From NCBI GenBank assembly GCA_023410055.1, contig JAEYQK010000024.1, forward strand, positions 1-64,000: a stretch of 64,000 bases of DNA. The letters run 5' to 3'. This DNA comes from Acidobacteriota bacterium (lineage in GTDB: Bacteria > Acidobacteriota > Terriglobia > Terriglobales > Acidobacteriaceae). How positions within the stretch are numbered: position 1 is the first letter of the stretch; each line of letters begins with the position of its first letter. The position numbers and the translations under genes were made by a program. The notes beneath the pieces were generated by a model, which was not told the origin of the DNA, did no database searches, and was given only the letters and a program-made list of their open reading frames with translations. Of the stretch, positions 17,321 through 24,960 are shown in pieces.

Positions 17321-18022
17321 ATGGACCGCGTATTGATAGTCGACGACGACGTGGAGCTCTGCGAGCTTGTCACCGAGTACTTACAGCCCGAAGGCTTTCA
17401 GATAGACACCGTTCACGACGGCGAAACCGGCCTGCAGCGTGCCGTGACCGGAGATCACGTTCTGGTTGTTCTCGACGTGATGCTACCGCGCATGAACGGA
17501 TTGGATGTTCTGCGGCGTATCCGCGCGCAGTCGCAAATTCCGGTGATCATTCTGACGGCACGTGGCGACGATGTTGACCGTATCGTAGGGCTGGAGATCG
17601 GGGCCGACGACTATCTGCCCAAACCGTTCAACCCTCGCGAATTGGTCGCTAGAATCCGTGCCATTTTGCGCCGGTCGACACCAGGTCATGACAGTGAGGC
17701 GCCACACAAGATTGCGGTAGGCGAAGTCGTGCTCGATCCGTCTGCCCGGACAGTGCGGCGAGCCGGCGAACCCATTGAACTTACGTCAGTTGAGTTCAGC
17801 CTTCTTGAAATCCTGCTGCGGTCTGCCGGCCAGGTGGTTGCTCGCGAAACCATCGCCGAGCAGGTCCTGGAGCGCAAGTTCATGGCCTATGACCGCAGCA
17901 TCGACATGCACGTCAGCAAGCTCCGACGCAAGCTCGGCCCGCAACCCGGCGGGGACGAACGAATCAAGACCATACGCGGTGTCGGCTATATATATGCACG
18001 TCCCAGCGAGGAGACTGCGTGA
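17321..18022 (+). CDS. OmpR-family response regulator (CpxR-like)
   Basis: A 233-residue regulator from the ATG at 17321. The receiver domain (1-115) has the acidic pocket Asp8-Asp10, phospho-acceptor Asp52 (VVLDVMLP), Thr79 (ILTARG) and Lys101 (YLPKPF). The C-terminal winged-helix Trans_reg_C domain (about 130-228) contains ELTSVEFSLLEILL and the recognition region DRSIDMHVSKLRRKLG. The start is chosen by homology (MDRVLIVDDD). An upstream in-frame ATG at 17291 lies only one base after a GGAGGA (17284-17289), too close to use it well, while TTG 17300 or GTG 17303 would be better spaced, so the true N-terminus may be up to ten residues longer. It overlaps the kinase gene by four bases (GTGA). 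Confidence 0.9.
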   Translation: MDRVLIVDDDVELCELVTEYLQPEGFQIDTVHDGETGLQRAVTGDHVLVVLDVMLPRMNGLDVLRRIRAQSQIPVIILTARGDDVDRIVGLEIGADDYLPKPFNPRELVARIRAILRRSTPGHDSEAPHKIAVGEVVLDPSARTVRRAGEPIELTSVEFSLLEILLRSAGQVVARETIAEQVLERKFMAYDRSIDMHVSKLRRKLGPQPGGDERIKTIRGVGYIYARPSEETA

Positions 18023-19389
18023 ACCCACTGAGCCACATTAGGAGTGTGTTTCTAAAGATATTCCTGACATTCTGGCTTGCTGTCGTACTTGTTGGTGCTG
18101 TGTGGGTCATAATGTGGAATTTGCAGCCGGAAGTCATCGTTTCGCGCTGGCGCGCGATGATGAGCGGCGCCACCTCTCTTTACGCGCAATCGTGCGCCGA
18201 AGAGATGGACCGCAATGGTCGCGCTGCCGCTGCGAAGTACCTGAAGCGTCTCGAATCCACGACAAATTCCCGCGGCTATCTCTTTGATGAGAATGTAGAA
18301 CTGATTGCAGGTCGCAAGTCGCACATGGCGCAGGAAGTCGCAGCCCACGCTGCGGGAAGCAACGAAACCGAGTTCGTCATTGAACCGACCACTGCATGGG
18401 CTGGACGCCGTGCACTCGGGCCGTCCGGACACGCCTATATTTTTGTTGTCGAAGCGCCACGGGGTCCTTGGGGAGGAATGAAGCCGACTGTACCCTCGCA
18501 GACGTATCGGTGGATAATCGCGGTTCTACTGTCTGGACTTGTCTGTTATCTGCTCACACGCTATCTCACAAGGCCCATCCTCCGGTTGCAGATGGCCGCA
18601 CGGCAAATCGCTGATGGGGACCTTTCAGCACGTGCGGCATCTCGCATGGAACGCCGTCGTGATGAAATCGGCGAATTCGTTCGTGATTTCAATCTCATGG
18701 CCGACAGAATAGAAACCCTGGTCGGTACACAAAAACAGCTCATCAGCGACATCTCCCATGAATTGCGCTCGCCTCTTGCGCGCTTAACGGTCGCACTTGG
18801 ACTTGCTCGTCAGCGTGCCGGTGCCGACGCCACGAGCGCTCTCGACCGCATTGATCGCGAAGCAGAACGTTTGAACGACATGATTGGCAAGCTGCTTACT
18901 TTAGCCCGTCTCGGCAGCGCATCCGCTCCACCAGAAAGAGAACCGGTACATCTTTCAGAACTATTACAAGAAGTCGTTGAGGACGCCAGCTTCGAAGCTC
19001 AAGACCACGATTGCGTAGTGAAACTGGCCTCAACGGATGATGTTGTTGTAAACGGCAGCCCCGAGCTTCTCCGTAGCGCCGTTGAGAACGTCGTCAGAAA
19101 CGCTGTCCACTACACGAAACCAAACACCGATATTGAGGTGAGTCTCAAGAGGGCCGGCACCAGTGCTATGGTCACCGTAAGGGACCATGGAACCGGAGTA
19201 CCGGAGGATGAACTGACAAATCTGTTTCGTCCCTTTTACCGACTTGCGGATGCCCGGGAACGCAGCACCGGTGGCACTGGATTGGGCTTGGCCATTACTG
19301 AGCGGGCGGTAAAATTGCACGGTGGAACGATTTCCGCGCACAACGCCGAAGATGGTGGATTGCAGGTTGAGATTCGATTTCCGCTGTGA
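18019..19389 (+). CDS. HAMP-domain sensor histidine kinase (CpxA-like)
   Basis: A 456-residue inner-membrane kinase that starts at GTG overlapping the regulator stop. TM1 is at about 10-32, a periplasmic sensor region at 33-163, TM2 at about 164-182, HAMP at 180-232 and HisKA with His247 in SHELRSPL. The HATPase_c domain carries an N box (VENVVRNAVHY), G1 DHGTGVP and G2 GTGLGLAI. The length and layout match CpxA (about 457 residues) and other OmpR-partner kinases. Co-location with a Spy/CpxP-like gene supports a role in sensing envelope stress, but the periplasmic domain is not diagnostic by eye. It is the last gene of the operon; a hairpin follows 12 bp after the stop. Confidence 0.9.
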   Translation: MNPLSHIRSVFLKIFLTFWLAVVLVGAVWVIMWNLQPEVIVSRWRAMMSGATSLYAQSCAEEMDRNGRAAAAKYLKRLESTTNSRGYLFDENVELIAGRKSHMAQEVAAHAAGSNETEFVIEPTTAWAGRRALGPSGHAYIFVVEAPRGPWGGMKPTVPSQTYRWIIAVLLSGLVCYLLTRYLTRPILRLQMAARQIADGDLSARAASRMERRRDEIGEFVRDFNLMADRIETLVGTQKQLISDISHELRSPLARLTVALGLARQRAGADATSALDRIDREAERLNDMIGKLLTLARLGSASAPPEREPVHLSELLQEVVEDASFEAQDHDCVVKLASTDDVVVNGSPELLRSAVENVVRNAVHYTKPNTDIEVSLKRAGTSAMVTVRDHGTGVPEDELTNLFRPFYRLADARERSTGGTGLGLAITERAVKLHGGTISAHNAEDGGLQVEIRFPL

Positions 19390-19401
19390 CCCGATGGCAA
19401 A

Positions 19402-19425
19402 GGGGGGACGATACCTCGTCCCCCC
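19402..19425. terminator. Hairpin between convergent genes
   Basis: GGGGGGACGA / TCGTCCCCCC around a TACC loop, in the 48-bp space between the kinase gene and the convergent barrel gene. There is no T-run on the plus side and only a short TTTG on the minus side, so it is a weak or bidirectional terminator. Confidence 0.55.
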
Positions 19426-19437
19426 GATCGGCAAAAC

Positions 19438-20094
19438 CTACTTCAGTTCGCCCCACTTGAAGGTCGGACCTACCGAGATTCGAACCGCGTTACGGGGTTC
19501 AAGCAGATCGTTAAACAGCGGAGTATGGACGAAATCGACCGAGAAGCGCAGGCCCATGTGCTTGCTCGCGTTGATATCGAATCCGCCGCCAAAGCCGTAG
19601 AAGTAGGTGGTATCAGTTTGCTTCAAAGAAAGCCCGAGCACAGGTCCAAGTCCTGCCGCCAAGCTCCCCTTTAGCGTAGCGCGCTCATGCAGCAGTCCCA
19701 GCCCTGGGCGCACAAAGAACATGACCTTATCGAAGTGCCTGATGTTGATCTGCGGGCCCGCAGCAAATGTGTAGGTGCTCGCGCTGAAAGGGATATCAGG
19801 ATTTGTTACTCCCGGCGGAAGTAGCGGGATGACTTGTGCTTTGATTTTGGTGTCCGAAAGAGGAATAGCCCCGTCACCAGTAAAGATACTGAAATCGGCG
19901 CCGAGCGCCAGCCACCTCTTTGCGTTCACGCCAAAAGATGTATTGAACCCATTCTGCCCAAGCTTAACGCTTGGGGAACTGAGGTGAGAGTACCCGGTAA
20001 ACAAGTCGAAACGGTTGACCGTCTGCTGAGCAGCAGCAGAGAGGGAGAAGCTGGCCACAATCGTGATGACCAGTAACCTCAGACAACGGCGCAT
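19438..20094 (-). CDS. Outer-membrane beta-barrel protein (OMP_b-brl type)
   Basis: A 218-residue protein with a signal peptide (about 1-22, SLSAAAQ). Alternating amphipathic strands follow, of the porin-like small-barrel type: VNRFDLFTGYSHL, WLALGADFSIF, YTFAAGPQINIR, VMFFVRPGLGLLHE and HMGLRFSVDFV. It ends in a final strand (AVRISVGPTFKW) plus three residues. The FDLFTGYSHL opening and the GGGFDINASKHMGLR segment are common in small Acidobacteriota barrels. No catalytic motif is seen, so structural, adhesive or stress-related roles are all open. It resembles the barrel at 50879-51454 (shared AKGGF/ARPGLG and NATKHVQL/NASKHMGLR patterns), suggesting one paralogous family. A 17-bp inverted repeat lies about 80 bp upstream of its start. 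Confidence 0.75.
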   Translation of the reverse strand: MRRCLRLLVITIVASFSLSAAAQQTVNRFDLFTGYSHLSSPSVKLGQNGFNTSFGVNAKRWLALGADFSIFTGDGAIPLSDTKIKAQVIPLLPPGVTNPDIPFSASTYTFAAGPQINIRHFDKVMFFVRPGLGLLHERATLKGSLAAGLGPVLGLSLKQTDTTYFYGFGGGFDINASKHMGLRFSVDFVHTPLFNDLLEPRNAVRISVGPTFKWGELK

Positions 20095-20175
20095 TGGCTA
20101 ATCTCCAACCAGAGAGTTAAGTAGGCCACACAGCACAATTCAACAAGGACCTGTGATGCTGGTTGAGGATAATAG

Positions 20176-20192
20176 GTTTCAATTCGTGAAAC
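20176..20192. promoter_or_regulatory. Inverted repeat GTTTCA-N5-TGAAAC
   Basis: A perfect 6-bp inverted repeat with a 5-bp spacer (ATTCG), about 80 bp upstream of the beta-barrel start on the minus strand. Its size and place fit a transcription-factor site; no factor can be named. Confidence 0.3.
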
Positions 20193-20235
20193 GATACACC
20201 GACACCGTAACCAGCCTACTAGTGCCCGATGCGAA

Positions 20236-21003
20236 TCATTTTGCCCCGCGATACAACCCCGCCACGCCAAACGTGTAAGGCGTCCAGGACACATTGTGGA
20301 ACCCGGCCTTCTCCATACGGGCAAGCATCTCTTCAGGCGCCGGAAATCGTTCCACAGAGGCAGGAAGATAACTATATGGACCCGTTACTCCGGAGATCAG
20401 AGATCCAATAGCTGGCAATACATGGCGGAAATAGACGCGATACAGTTTCCCGATTAGGCCGCTCGGCTCTCCAAAGTCCAGTATGCCAACCTCGCCTCCC
20501 GGAAAGAGAACGCGATGGATCTCTCTCAGCCCTGCGTCGTAATTCGCCAGATTGCGAAACCCAAAAGCGGATGTAACCAACTCAAACTCACCATCGCCAA
20601 AGGGCAGTTGCAACGCATCGGCCTCGATCCATTTCAACCGTGTACCTTCAGACTTACGCGCCGCACGAACCAACATTGGGTGGGCAAAGTCGGCGCCTAA
20701 TATTGTCGCGCCTCGTTCTCCCGCTCGACGCAAGAGAGCGAAAGTCATATCACCGGTGCCGCAACACAGATCTAGAACCGCCGAGTCTGGATTCCGCAAA
20801 ACTGGGGCGAATTTCCTCGCAGTTCGCCACCACCAGAACCGATCCACGTTGAAGGACAGAACGTGGTTCAACAGGTCGTAGCGTGGTGCAATGGTGCTGA
20901 ACATCTCGCGCACAGCACTCGCGGCGGAAGCCTCGTCCCCCGGCGTCACATCTGCTGGCGCAGCACCCACCACACCCGATTTCGATTGCTTGGATTCGTT
21001 CAC
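20236..21003 (-). CDS. ubiE: Demethylmenaquinone/ubiquinone methyltransferase UbiE/MenG
   Basis: A 255-residue SAM-dependent methyltransferase. The first 30 residues are a variable tail. The UbiE signature region REMFSTIAPRYDLLNHVLSF covers 33-52, SAM motif I is VLDLCCGTGDM (76-86), and the second family signature is seen as TSAFGFRNL near 152 with REIHRVLFPGG following. It adds the C-methyl group in menaquinone (or ubiquinone) synthesis; Acidobacteriota generally make menaquinone, so MenG function is the likelier one. It starts 8 bp downstream of the aroB stop and so forms an operon with a shikimate-pathway gene that provides the chorismate precursor of the quinone ring. The protein ends with the usual GLYRGAK tail. 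Confidence 0.93.
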   Translation of the reverse strand: MNESKQSKSGVVGAAPADVTPGDEASAASAVREMFSTIAPRYDLLNHVLSFNVDRFWWWRTARKFAPVLRNPDSAVLDLCCGTGDMTFALLRRAGERGATILGADFAHPMLVRAARKSEGTRLKWIEADALQLPFGDGEFELVTSAFGFRNLANYDAGLREIHRVLFPGGEVGILDFGEPSGLIGKLYRVYFRHVLPAIGSLISGVTGPYSYLPASVERFPAPEEMLARMEKAGFHNVSWTPYTFGVAGLYRGAK

Positions 21004-21011
21004 TTGGCTCT

Positions 21012-22115
21012 TTACGCCTGGGAAAGATATCTCAATTCGTCAATTGCCTGTATGACGGTCTTTTCGGGCACATCGCGCTCGATTTCGACCTTGCCAATCT
21101 CAACCGGCAGTACGAAATGGACAATCCCATTCATTGTCTTTTTGTCAGTGCGAAGACGGCTGACGATCCTCTTAGAGCGCGCCTCAACCTTGGGCAAAGG
21201 AGCATAGGCCAGTGTCGTAGAGATGATTCGCCGAGCAGTTTCGGATTCGGTCCGTTGCATCGCAGCAGCTATCATGGAAGCGCCGATCATTCCCCACGCT
21301 ACAGCTTCTCCATGCAGGAACTGCTTGTATCCGGTCTCCGCCTCAAGTGCGTGGCCGATGGTGTGCCCGAAGTTCAGTATCCTGCGCAGTCCCATTTCGT
21401 GCTCATCGGCTGAAACGACTTCAGCTTTCACACGGACGCATTCGGCAATTAACCACTCCAGAGCATCCGGTTCCCGCTGCAAAACCTTCGTGCGCTGCTC
21501 TTCCATAAAGCCGAATATCTCCGGGTTGCTGATGATTCCGCACTTGAGCGCCTCGAAGAGACCAGCCCTGTACTCACGATCCGGAAGCGTATTCAGGACG
21601 CCAGGATCGATGAAAACGGCTTTTGGCTGATAAAAAGTACCAACCAGATTCTTGCCTGCCTTGAGATCGACGCCGGTTTTGCCACCGACGGAAGCATCTA
21701 CCTGCGCCAGCAGTGTCGTTGGGATCTGGACGAAATCGACCCCGCGCATGTAAATCGACGCGATGAACCCGGTCATATCACCGACAACACCGCCGCCCAA
21801 CGCGATGAACACCGACTTGCGATCCGCGCCCCTCTTCACCAACTTCTCGGCAAGATCTTCGATCGTGTCCAGATTTTTGTAGCGCTCCCCGTCGGGAACT
21901 TCGATCACCTGGTGTGTGATTTTCGCTTTGTCAAGCGATTCGGTGAGAGCCGCGCCCCAGTGCTTCTTAATCGGTGGCGCAGTTATTACGAAGAATCGCG
22001 CACGGTCCGGGAACAACTCGCGGATCGCTTCACCTACACGCTGGATTAAGCCGTTCTCGATCTGCACATCGTATGCAGATCCTTCTGTTTTTACCTTTAC
22101 TGTCTTCACAGACAT
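21012..22115 (-). CDS. aroB: 3-dehydroquinate synthase
   Basis: A 367-residue enzyme of normal family length that converts DAHP to 3-dehydroquinate, the second step of the shikimate pathway. Diagnostic stretches are DGERYKNLDTIEDL near 76, the NAD-binding GGGVVGDMTGF near 106-116, RGVDFVQIPTTLLAQVDASVGGKTG near 124-148 and the metal-ligand region ILNFGHTIGHALE near 247-259 with HGEAVAWGM near 269. The catalytic lysines and zinc histidines appear intact. It is the first gene of an aroB-ubiE operon and divergent from nadB across a 74-bp gap. Confidence 0.96.
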   Translation of the reverse strand: MSVKTVKVKTEGSAYDVQIENGLIQRVGEAIRELFPDRARFFVITAPPIKKHWGAALTESLDKAKITHQVIEVPDGERYKNLDTIEDLAEKLVKRGADRKSVFIALGGGVVGDMTGFIASIYMRGVDFVQIPTTLLAQVDASVGGKTGVDLKAGKNLVGTFYQPKAVFIDPGVLNTLPDREYRAGLFEALKCGIISNPEIFGFMEEQRTKVLQREPDALEWLIAECVRVKAEVVSADEHEMGLRRILNFGHTIGHALEAETGYKQFLHGEAVAWGMIGASMIAAAMQRTESETARRIISTTLAYAPLPKVEARSKRIVSRLRTDKKTMNGIVHFVLPVEIGKVEIERDVPEKTVIQAIDELRYLSQA

Positions 22116-22122
22116 TTATCAT

Positions 22123-22136
22123 AACGTATGAACGTT
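22123..22136. promoter_or_regulatory. Inverted repeat AACGT-N4-ACGTT in the aroB/nadB divergent gap
   Basis: A perfect 5-bp inverted repeat (AACGT ATGA ACGTT) beginning 8 bp upstream of the aroB start and 54 bp from nadB. It is short and could be chance; noted as a possible operator for either gene. Confidence 0.2.
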
Positions 22137-22189
22137 CTACCGGAGTGGCTGGCTCATATCTGTCGCCGGAGTGTTAAGATCGATTTTTC

Positions 22190-23773
22190 ATGAGTGACGT
22201 ACCGCAACAAACCGACTTCATCGTGATCGGCGCTGGAGTTGCCGGACTCCGCGCAGCTATTGGTCTTGCTTCCGCCGGTCGTGTTCTCGTGCTGGCCAAG
22301 ATGGAGGTCAGCGAGTCCAACACCCAATACGCTCAGGGCGGCATCGCAGTCGCGCTCAGCGACGAGGATGAAATCAGTCTTCATCTTCAGGACACCCTCA
22401 CCGCCGGAGATGGTCTCTGTAATGTTGAGGCCGCTACTGTGCTGGTGGAGGATGGTCCCGTCCGCATCGAGGAACTGATCGCGTGGGGTACGGAGTTCGA
22501 TCGCGCCGGAACCAAGCTTGCTTTCACGCGCGAGGGCGCTCACAGCCGCTCACGTGTCCTACATGCTCACGGTGATTCGACCGGGCGCGAAATCGGCCGA
22601 GCACTCTGGGAGAAGGCTAAGACACTAGAGCAACTCTCCATTTCCGAATTCGAATTCACGACGGAAATTATTGTCGAAGACGGCCGCGCAGTCGGAGTCT
22701 CGCTGATCGACAACAACGGAGCGGTGCGCCAAGTTCGAGCCAAAGCCGTCCTTCTGGCAACTGGCGGGCTGGGCTACGTCTACAGCAACACCACAAATCC
22801 GGACGTCGCTACTGGGGACGGCGTAGCAATGGCTCTCCGTGCCGGCGCCGAAATCGCGGACATGGAGTTCGTCCAGTTTCATCCGACGGCGCTCTATCTG
22901 AAAGGTGCTCCTCGTTTCCTGCTATCAGAGGCATTGAGAGGCGAAGGCGCATACCTGCGCAATAGCGAACTCGACCGCTTCATGCCCAAGTATCACTCGA
23001 TGGCGGAACTGGCCCCGCGTGACGTAGTTGCCAGAGCCATCGCTCACGAACTGGAAATCAGTTCGGCCAAGGATCCGACCGTCTTTTTGGACATGACTCA
23101 CCTGCGCAGCAAGCAATTGGATAAACGTTTCCCACGCATCTTCGAGACATGTCTTAAGCACAATCTGGATATCAGGGTTGATCTGATCCCGATTCGCCCA
23201 GCAGCTCACTATGCGATGGGTGGCGTACGTACTGATTTGGAAGGGCGCACCAATGTCCCCGGTTTGTACGCCGCGGGCGAGGTCGCCTCTACGGGTGTGC
23301 ACGGAGCCAATCGCCTGGCCAGCAATTCCCTGCTCGAAGGACTCGTATACGGTGCGCGCGCTGCCCATGCGATGCAGGAGGAGGCAAAAGCTAACTCCGG
23401 CCACGCCCTTCAGAGACAGTCTCCAGCAGCGGTTTCTTCTGCGCAATCCGGGACGGTACTCGATTCCGCCGAGACATGTATTCGGCAGATCCGAGAGCTG
23501 ATGTGGCGACACGTCGGCATTGTTCGCACCGCAAAAGGATTGAAGTGTGCCATTGAAGAACTGCAGCGGATGGGACCTTCACTTCCTGAGGGTACCTGCC
23601 GCCGCTGCTGTGAGGCGCGAAACATCCACCAGACAGGATTGCTTATCGCGCGTTCGGCATTAGCTCGTCAGGAGAGCCGTGGTGCCCACTACCGGACCGA
23701 CTACCCAACCCACGATGATGCAAAGTACCTGAAGCATACTGTGATTGAAGGCGAGAGAGTCTCATTCAAGTAA
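22190..23773 (+). CDS. nadB: L-aspartate oxidase
   Basis: A 527-residue FAD enzyme of the succinate-dehydrogenase-flavoprotein family that oxidises aspartate to iminoaspartate for NAD synthesis. The FAD loop is GAGVAG (14-19). The substrate-loop signatures are SNTQYAQGGIAVAL near 44-57, EFVQFHPTALY near 226 and RPAAHYAMGGVRTD near 339, followed by GLYAAGEVASTGVHGANRLASNSLLEG in segments that match NadB. The C-terminal helical domain ends in ESRGAHYRTDYP. Oddly it contains a tight cysteine cluster CRRCC near 471-475 just before the conserved ARN segment. nadA and nadC are not in the window. Confidence 0.94.
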   Translation: MSDVPQQTDFIVIGAGVAGLRAAIGLASAGRVLVLAKMEVSESNTQYAQGGIAVALSDEDEISLHLQDTLTAGDGLCNVEAATVLVEDGPVRIEELIAWGTEFDRAGTKLAFTREGAHSRSRVLHAHGDSTGREIGRALWEKAKTLEQLSISEFEFTTEIIVEDGRAVGVSLIDNNGAVRQVRAKAVLLATGGLGYVYSNTTNPDVATGDGVAMALRAGAEIADMEFVQFHPTALYLKGAPRFLLSEALRGEGAYLRNSELDRFMPKYHSMAELAPRDVVARAIAHELEISSAKDPTVFLDMTHLRSKQLDKRFPRIFETCLKHNLDIRVDLIPIRPAAHYAMGGVRTDLEGRTNVPGLYAAGEVASTGVHGANRLASNSLLEGLVYGARAAHAMQEEAKANSGHALQRQSPAAVSSAQSGTVLDSAETCIRQIRELMWRHVGIVRTAKGLKCAIEELQRMGPSLPEGTCRRCCEARNIHQTGLLIARSALARQESRGAHYRTDYPTHDDAKYLKHTVIEGERVSFK

Positions 23774-23858
23774 GCTCTCACAAATTGTTGTAGCAGCATC
23801 TACTCCCACAAATCCGGGTGCATTCTTCCCCGTTCTGAAAACTAGGGGTATGCAAAAC

Positions 23859-23887
23859 GAAAAGCCCTCGATGGTCGAGGGCTTTTC
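23859..23887. terminator. Bidirectional intrinsic terminator between nadB and mdh
   Basis: A near-perfect stem GAAAAGCCCTCGA / TCGAGGGCTTTTC with a TGG loop between two convergent genes. It has A-tract and T-tract ends, so it works in both directions. Confidence 0.9.
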
Positions 23888-23904
23888 ACCACGAGAACTC
23901 AGAA

Positions 23905-24831
23905 CTACACACCGATCACAGCGACCAGTTCCTTCACGGCACCGGCGCTCTTTTCCAGACCAGCTTGCTCTTCGGGGGTCAGCTTGATCTGAATGATCTC
24001 TTCCAGACCCTTCTCGCCCAGTTTGCAAGGCACGCCGACGAACAGGCCGTTGATCCCGTACTCGCCCTGCAGGTATGCAGCGCAAGGGAGAATCTTCTTC
24101 TTGTCCTTCAGGATCGCTTCGGCCATTTCGACCGCAGCTGCAGACGGAGCATAGAACGCGCTGCCGGTCTTCAGGTACTTCACGATCTCGGCGCCGCCGT
24201 CACGCGTCCGCTGCACCAGGCGATCCAGCACTTCCTTGCTCATCAGTTCGGTAATAGGAATTCCGGCAACCGTCGAGTAACGCGGCAACGGAACCATCGT
24301 GTCGCCGTGTCCGCCGAGCACGAATGCGGTAACGTTCTCAACGCTGACCTTGAGTTCCATGGCAATGAAGGCGCGGAAGCGAGCAGAATCAAGCACGCCG
24401 GCCATGCCGATGACACGCTCGCGCGGGAAGCCGCTGAGCTTGTAGGCAGCCTGCGCCATCGCGTCCAGAGGATTGGAGACGATGATCAGAATCGAGTTCG
24501 GCGAGTACTTCACAACTTTGCCGACCACGTCGCTCATGATCTTGTGATTGATATTGAGCAGATCGTCGCGGCTCATACCCGGCTTGCGTGGAACGCCAGC
24601 GGTGATGATCACGATGTCGGAATTTGCGGTCAGGGCGTAATCCTGCCCACCGACGATGAACGAATCCTTCTTTGCGATCGGCATCGCTTCCAGCAAGTCC
24701 AAAGCCTTGCCTTCCGGAACGCCTTCCATAATGTCAACCAGTACGACATCCGCCAGTTCACTTGCGGCAAGCCAATGCGCGGCTGTCGCACCCACGTTTC
24801 CAGACCCTACGACGGTTACCTTTTTACGCAT
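23905..24831 (-). CDS. mdh: Malate dehydrogenase (LDH-like type)
   Basis: A 308-residue NAD-dependent dehydrogenase interconverting malate and oxaloacetate in the TCA cycle. The nucleotide loop is GSGNVGA (9-15) and Asp33 (VLVDI) selects NAD. The substrate loop reads AGVPRKPGMSRDDLL near 79-93, with two arginines flanking the proline as in malate rather than lactate enzymes. SNPLDAM near 119 and the catalytic HGDTMVP near 175 complete the site. The start codon is ATG with clear MRKKVTVVG opening. The gene lies 129 bp downstream of icd on the same strand, so two TCA genes are neighbours; a 9-bp inverted repeat in the gap may separate their transcripts. Confidence 0.96.
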   Translation of the reverse strand: MRKKVTVVGSGNVGATAAHWLAASELADVVLVDIMEGVPEGKALDLLEAMPIAKKDSFIVGGQDYALTANSDIVIITAGVPRKPGMSRDDLLNINHKIMSDVVGKVVKYSPNSILIIVSNPLDAMAQAAYKLSGFPRERVIGMAGVLDSARFRAFIAMELKVSVENVTAFVLGGHGDTMVPLPRYSTVAGIPITELMSKEVLDRLVQRTRDGGAEIVKYLKTGSAFYAPSAAAVEMAEAILKDKKKILPCAAYLQGEYGINGLFVGVPCKLGEKGLEEIIQIKLTPEEQAGLEKSAGAVKELVAVIGV

Positions 24832-24908
24832 CTAAGATTCCTTTCAGTATGTTCGCAACAGGCGAACGGCGCGATCTCAACGCGACCGACAGTTGCGGTG
24901 GAGAACAG

Positions 24909-24941
24909 TCGAGAACCTCAGGATGTGGCCGCGGTTCTCGA
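24909..24941 (-). terminator. Inverted repeat downstream of icd, possible terminator or attenuator
   Basis: Perfect 9-bp arms TCGAGAACC / GGTTCTCGA separated by 15 bp, 20-50 bp after the icd stop on the minus strand. No T-run follows, so it could be an RNA 3'-end stabiliser or a protein site instead. Confidence 0.35.
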
Positions 24942-24960
24942 GCCGTTGCAACTTACCAGT

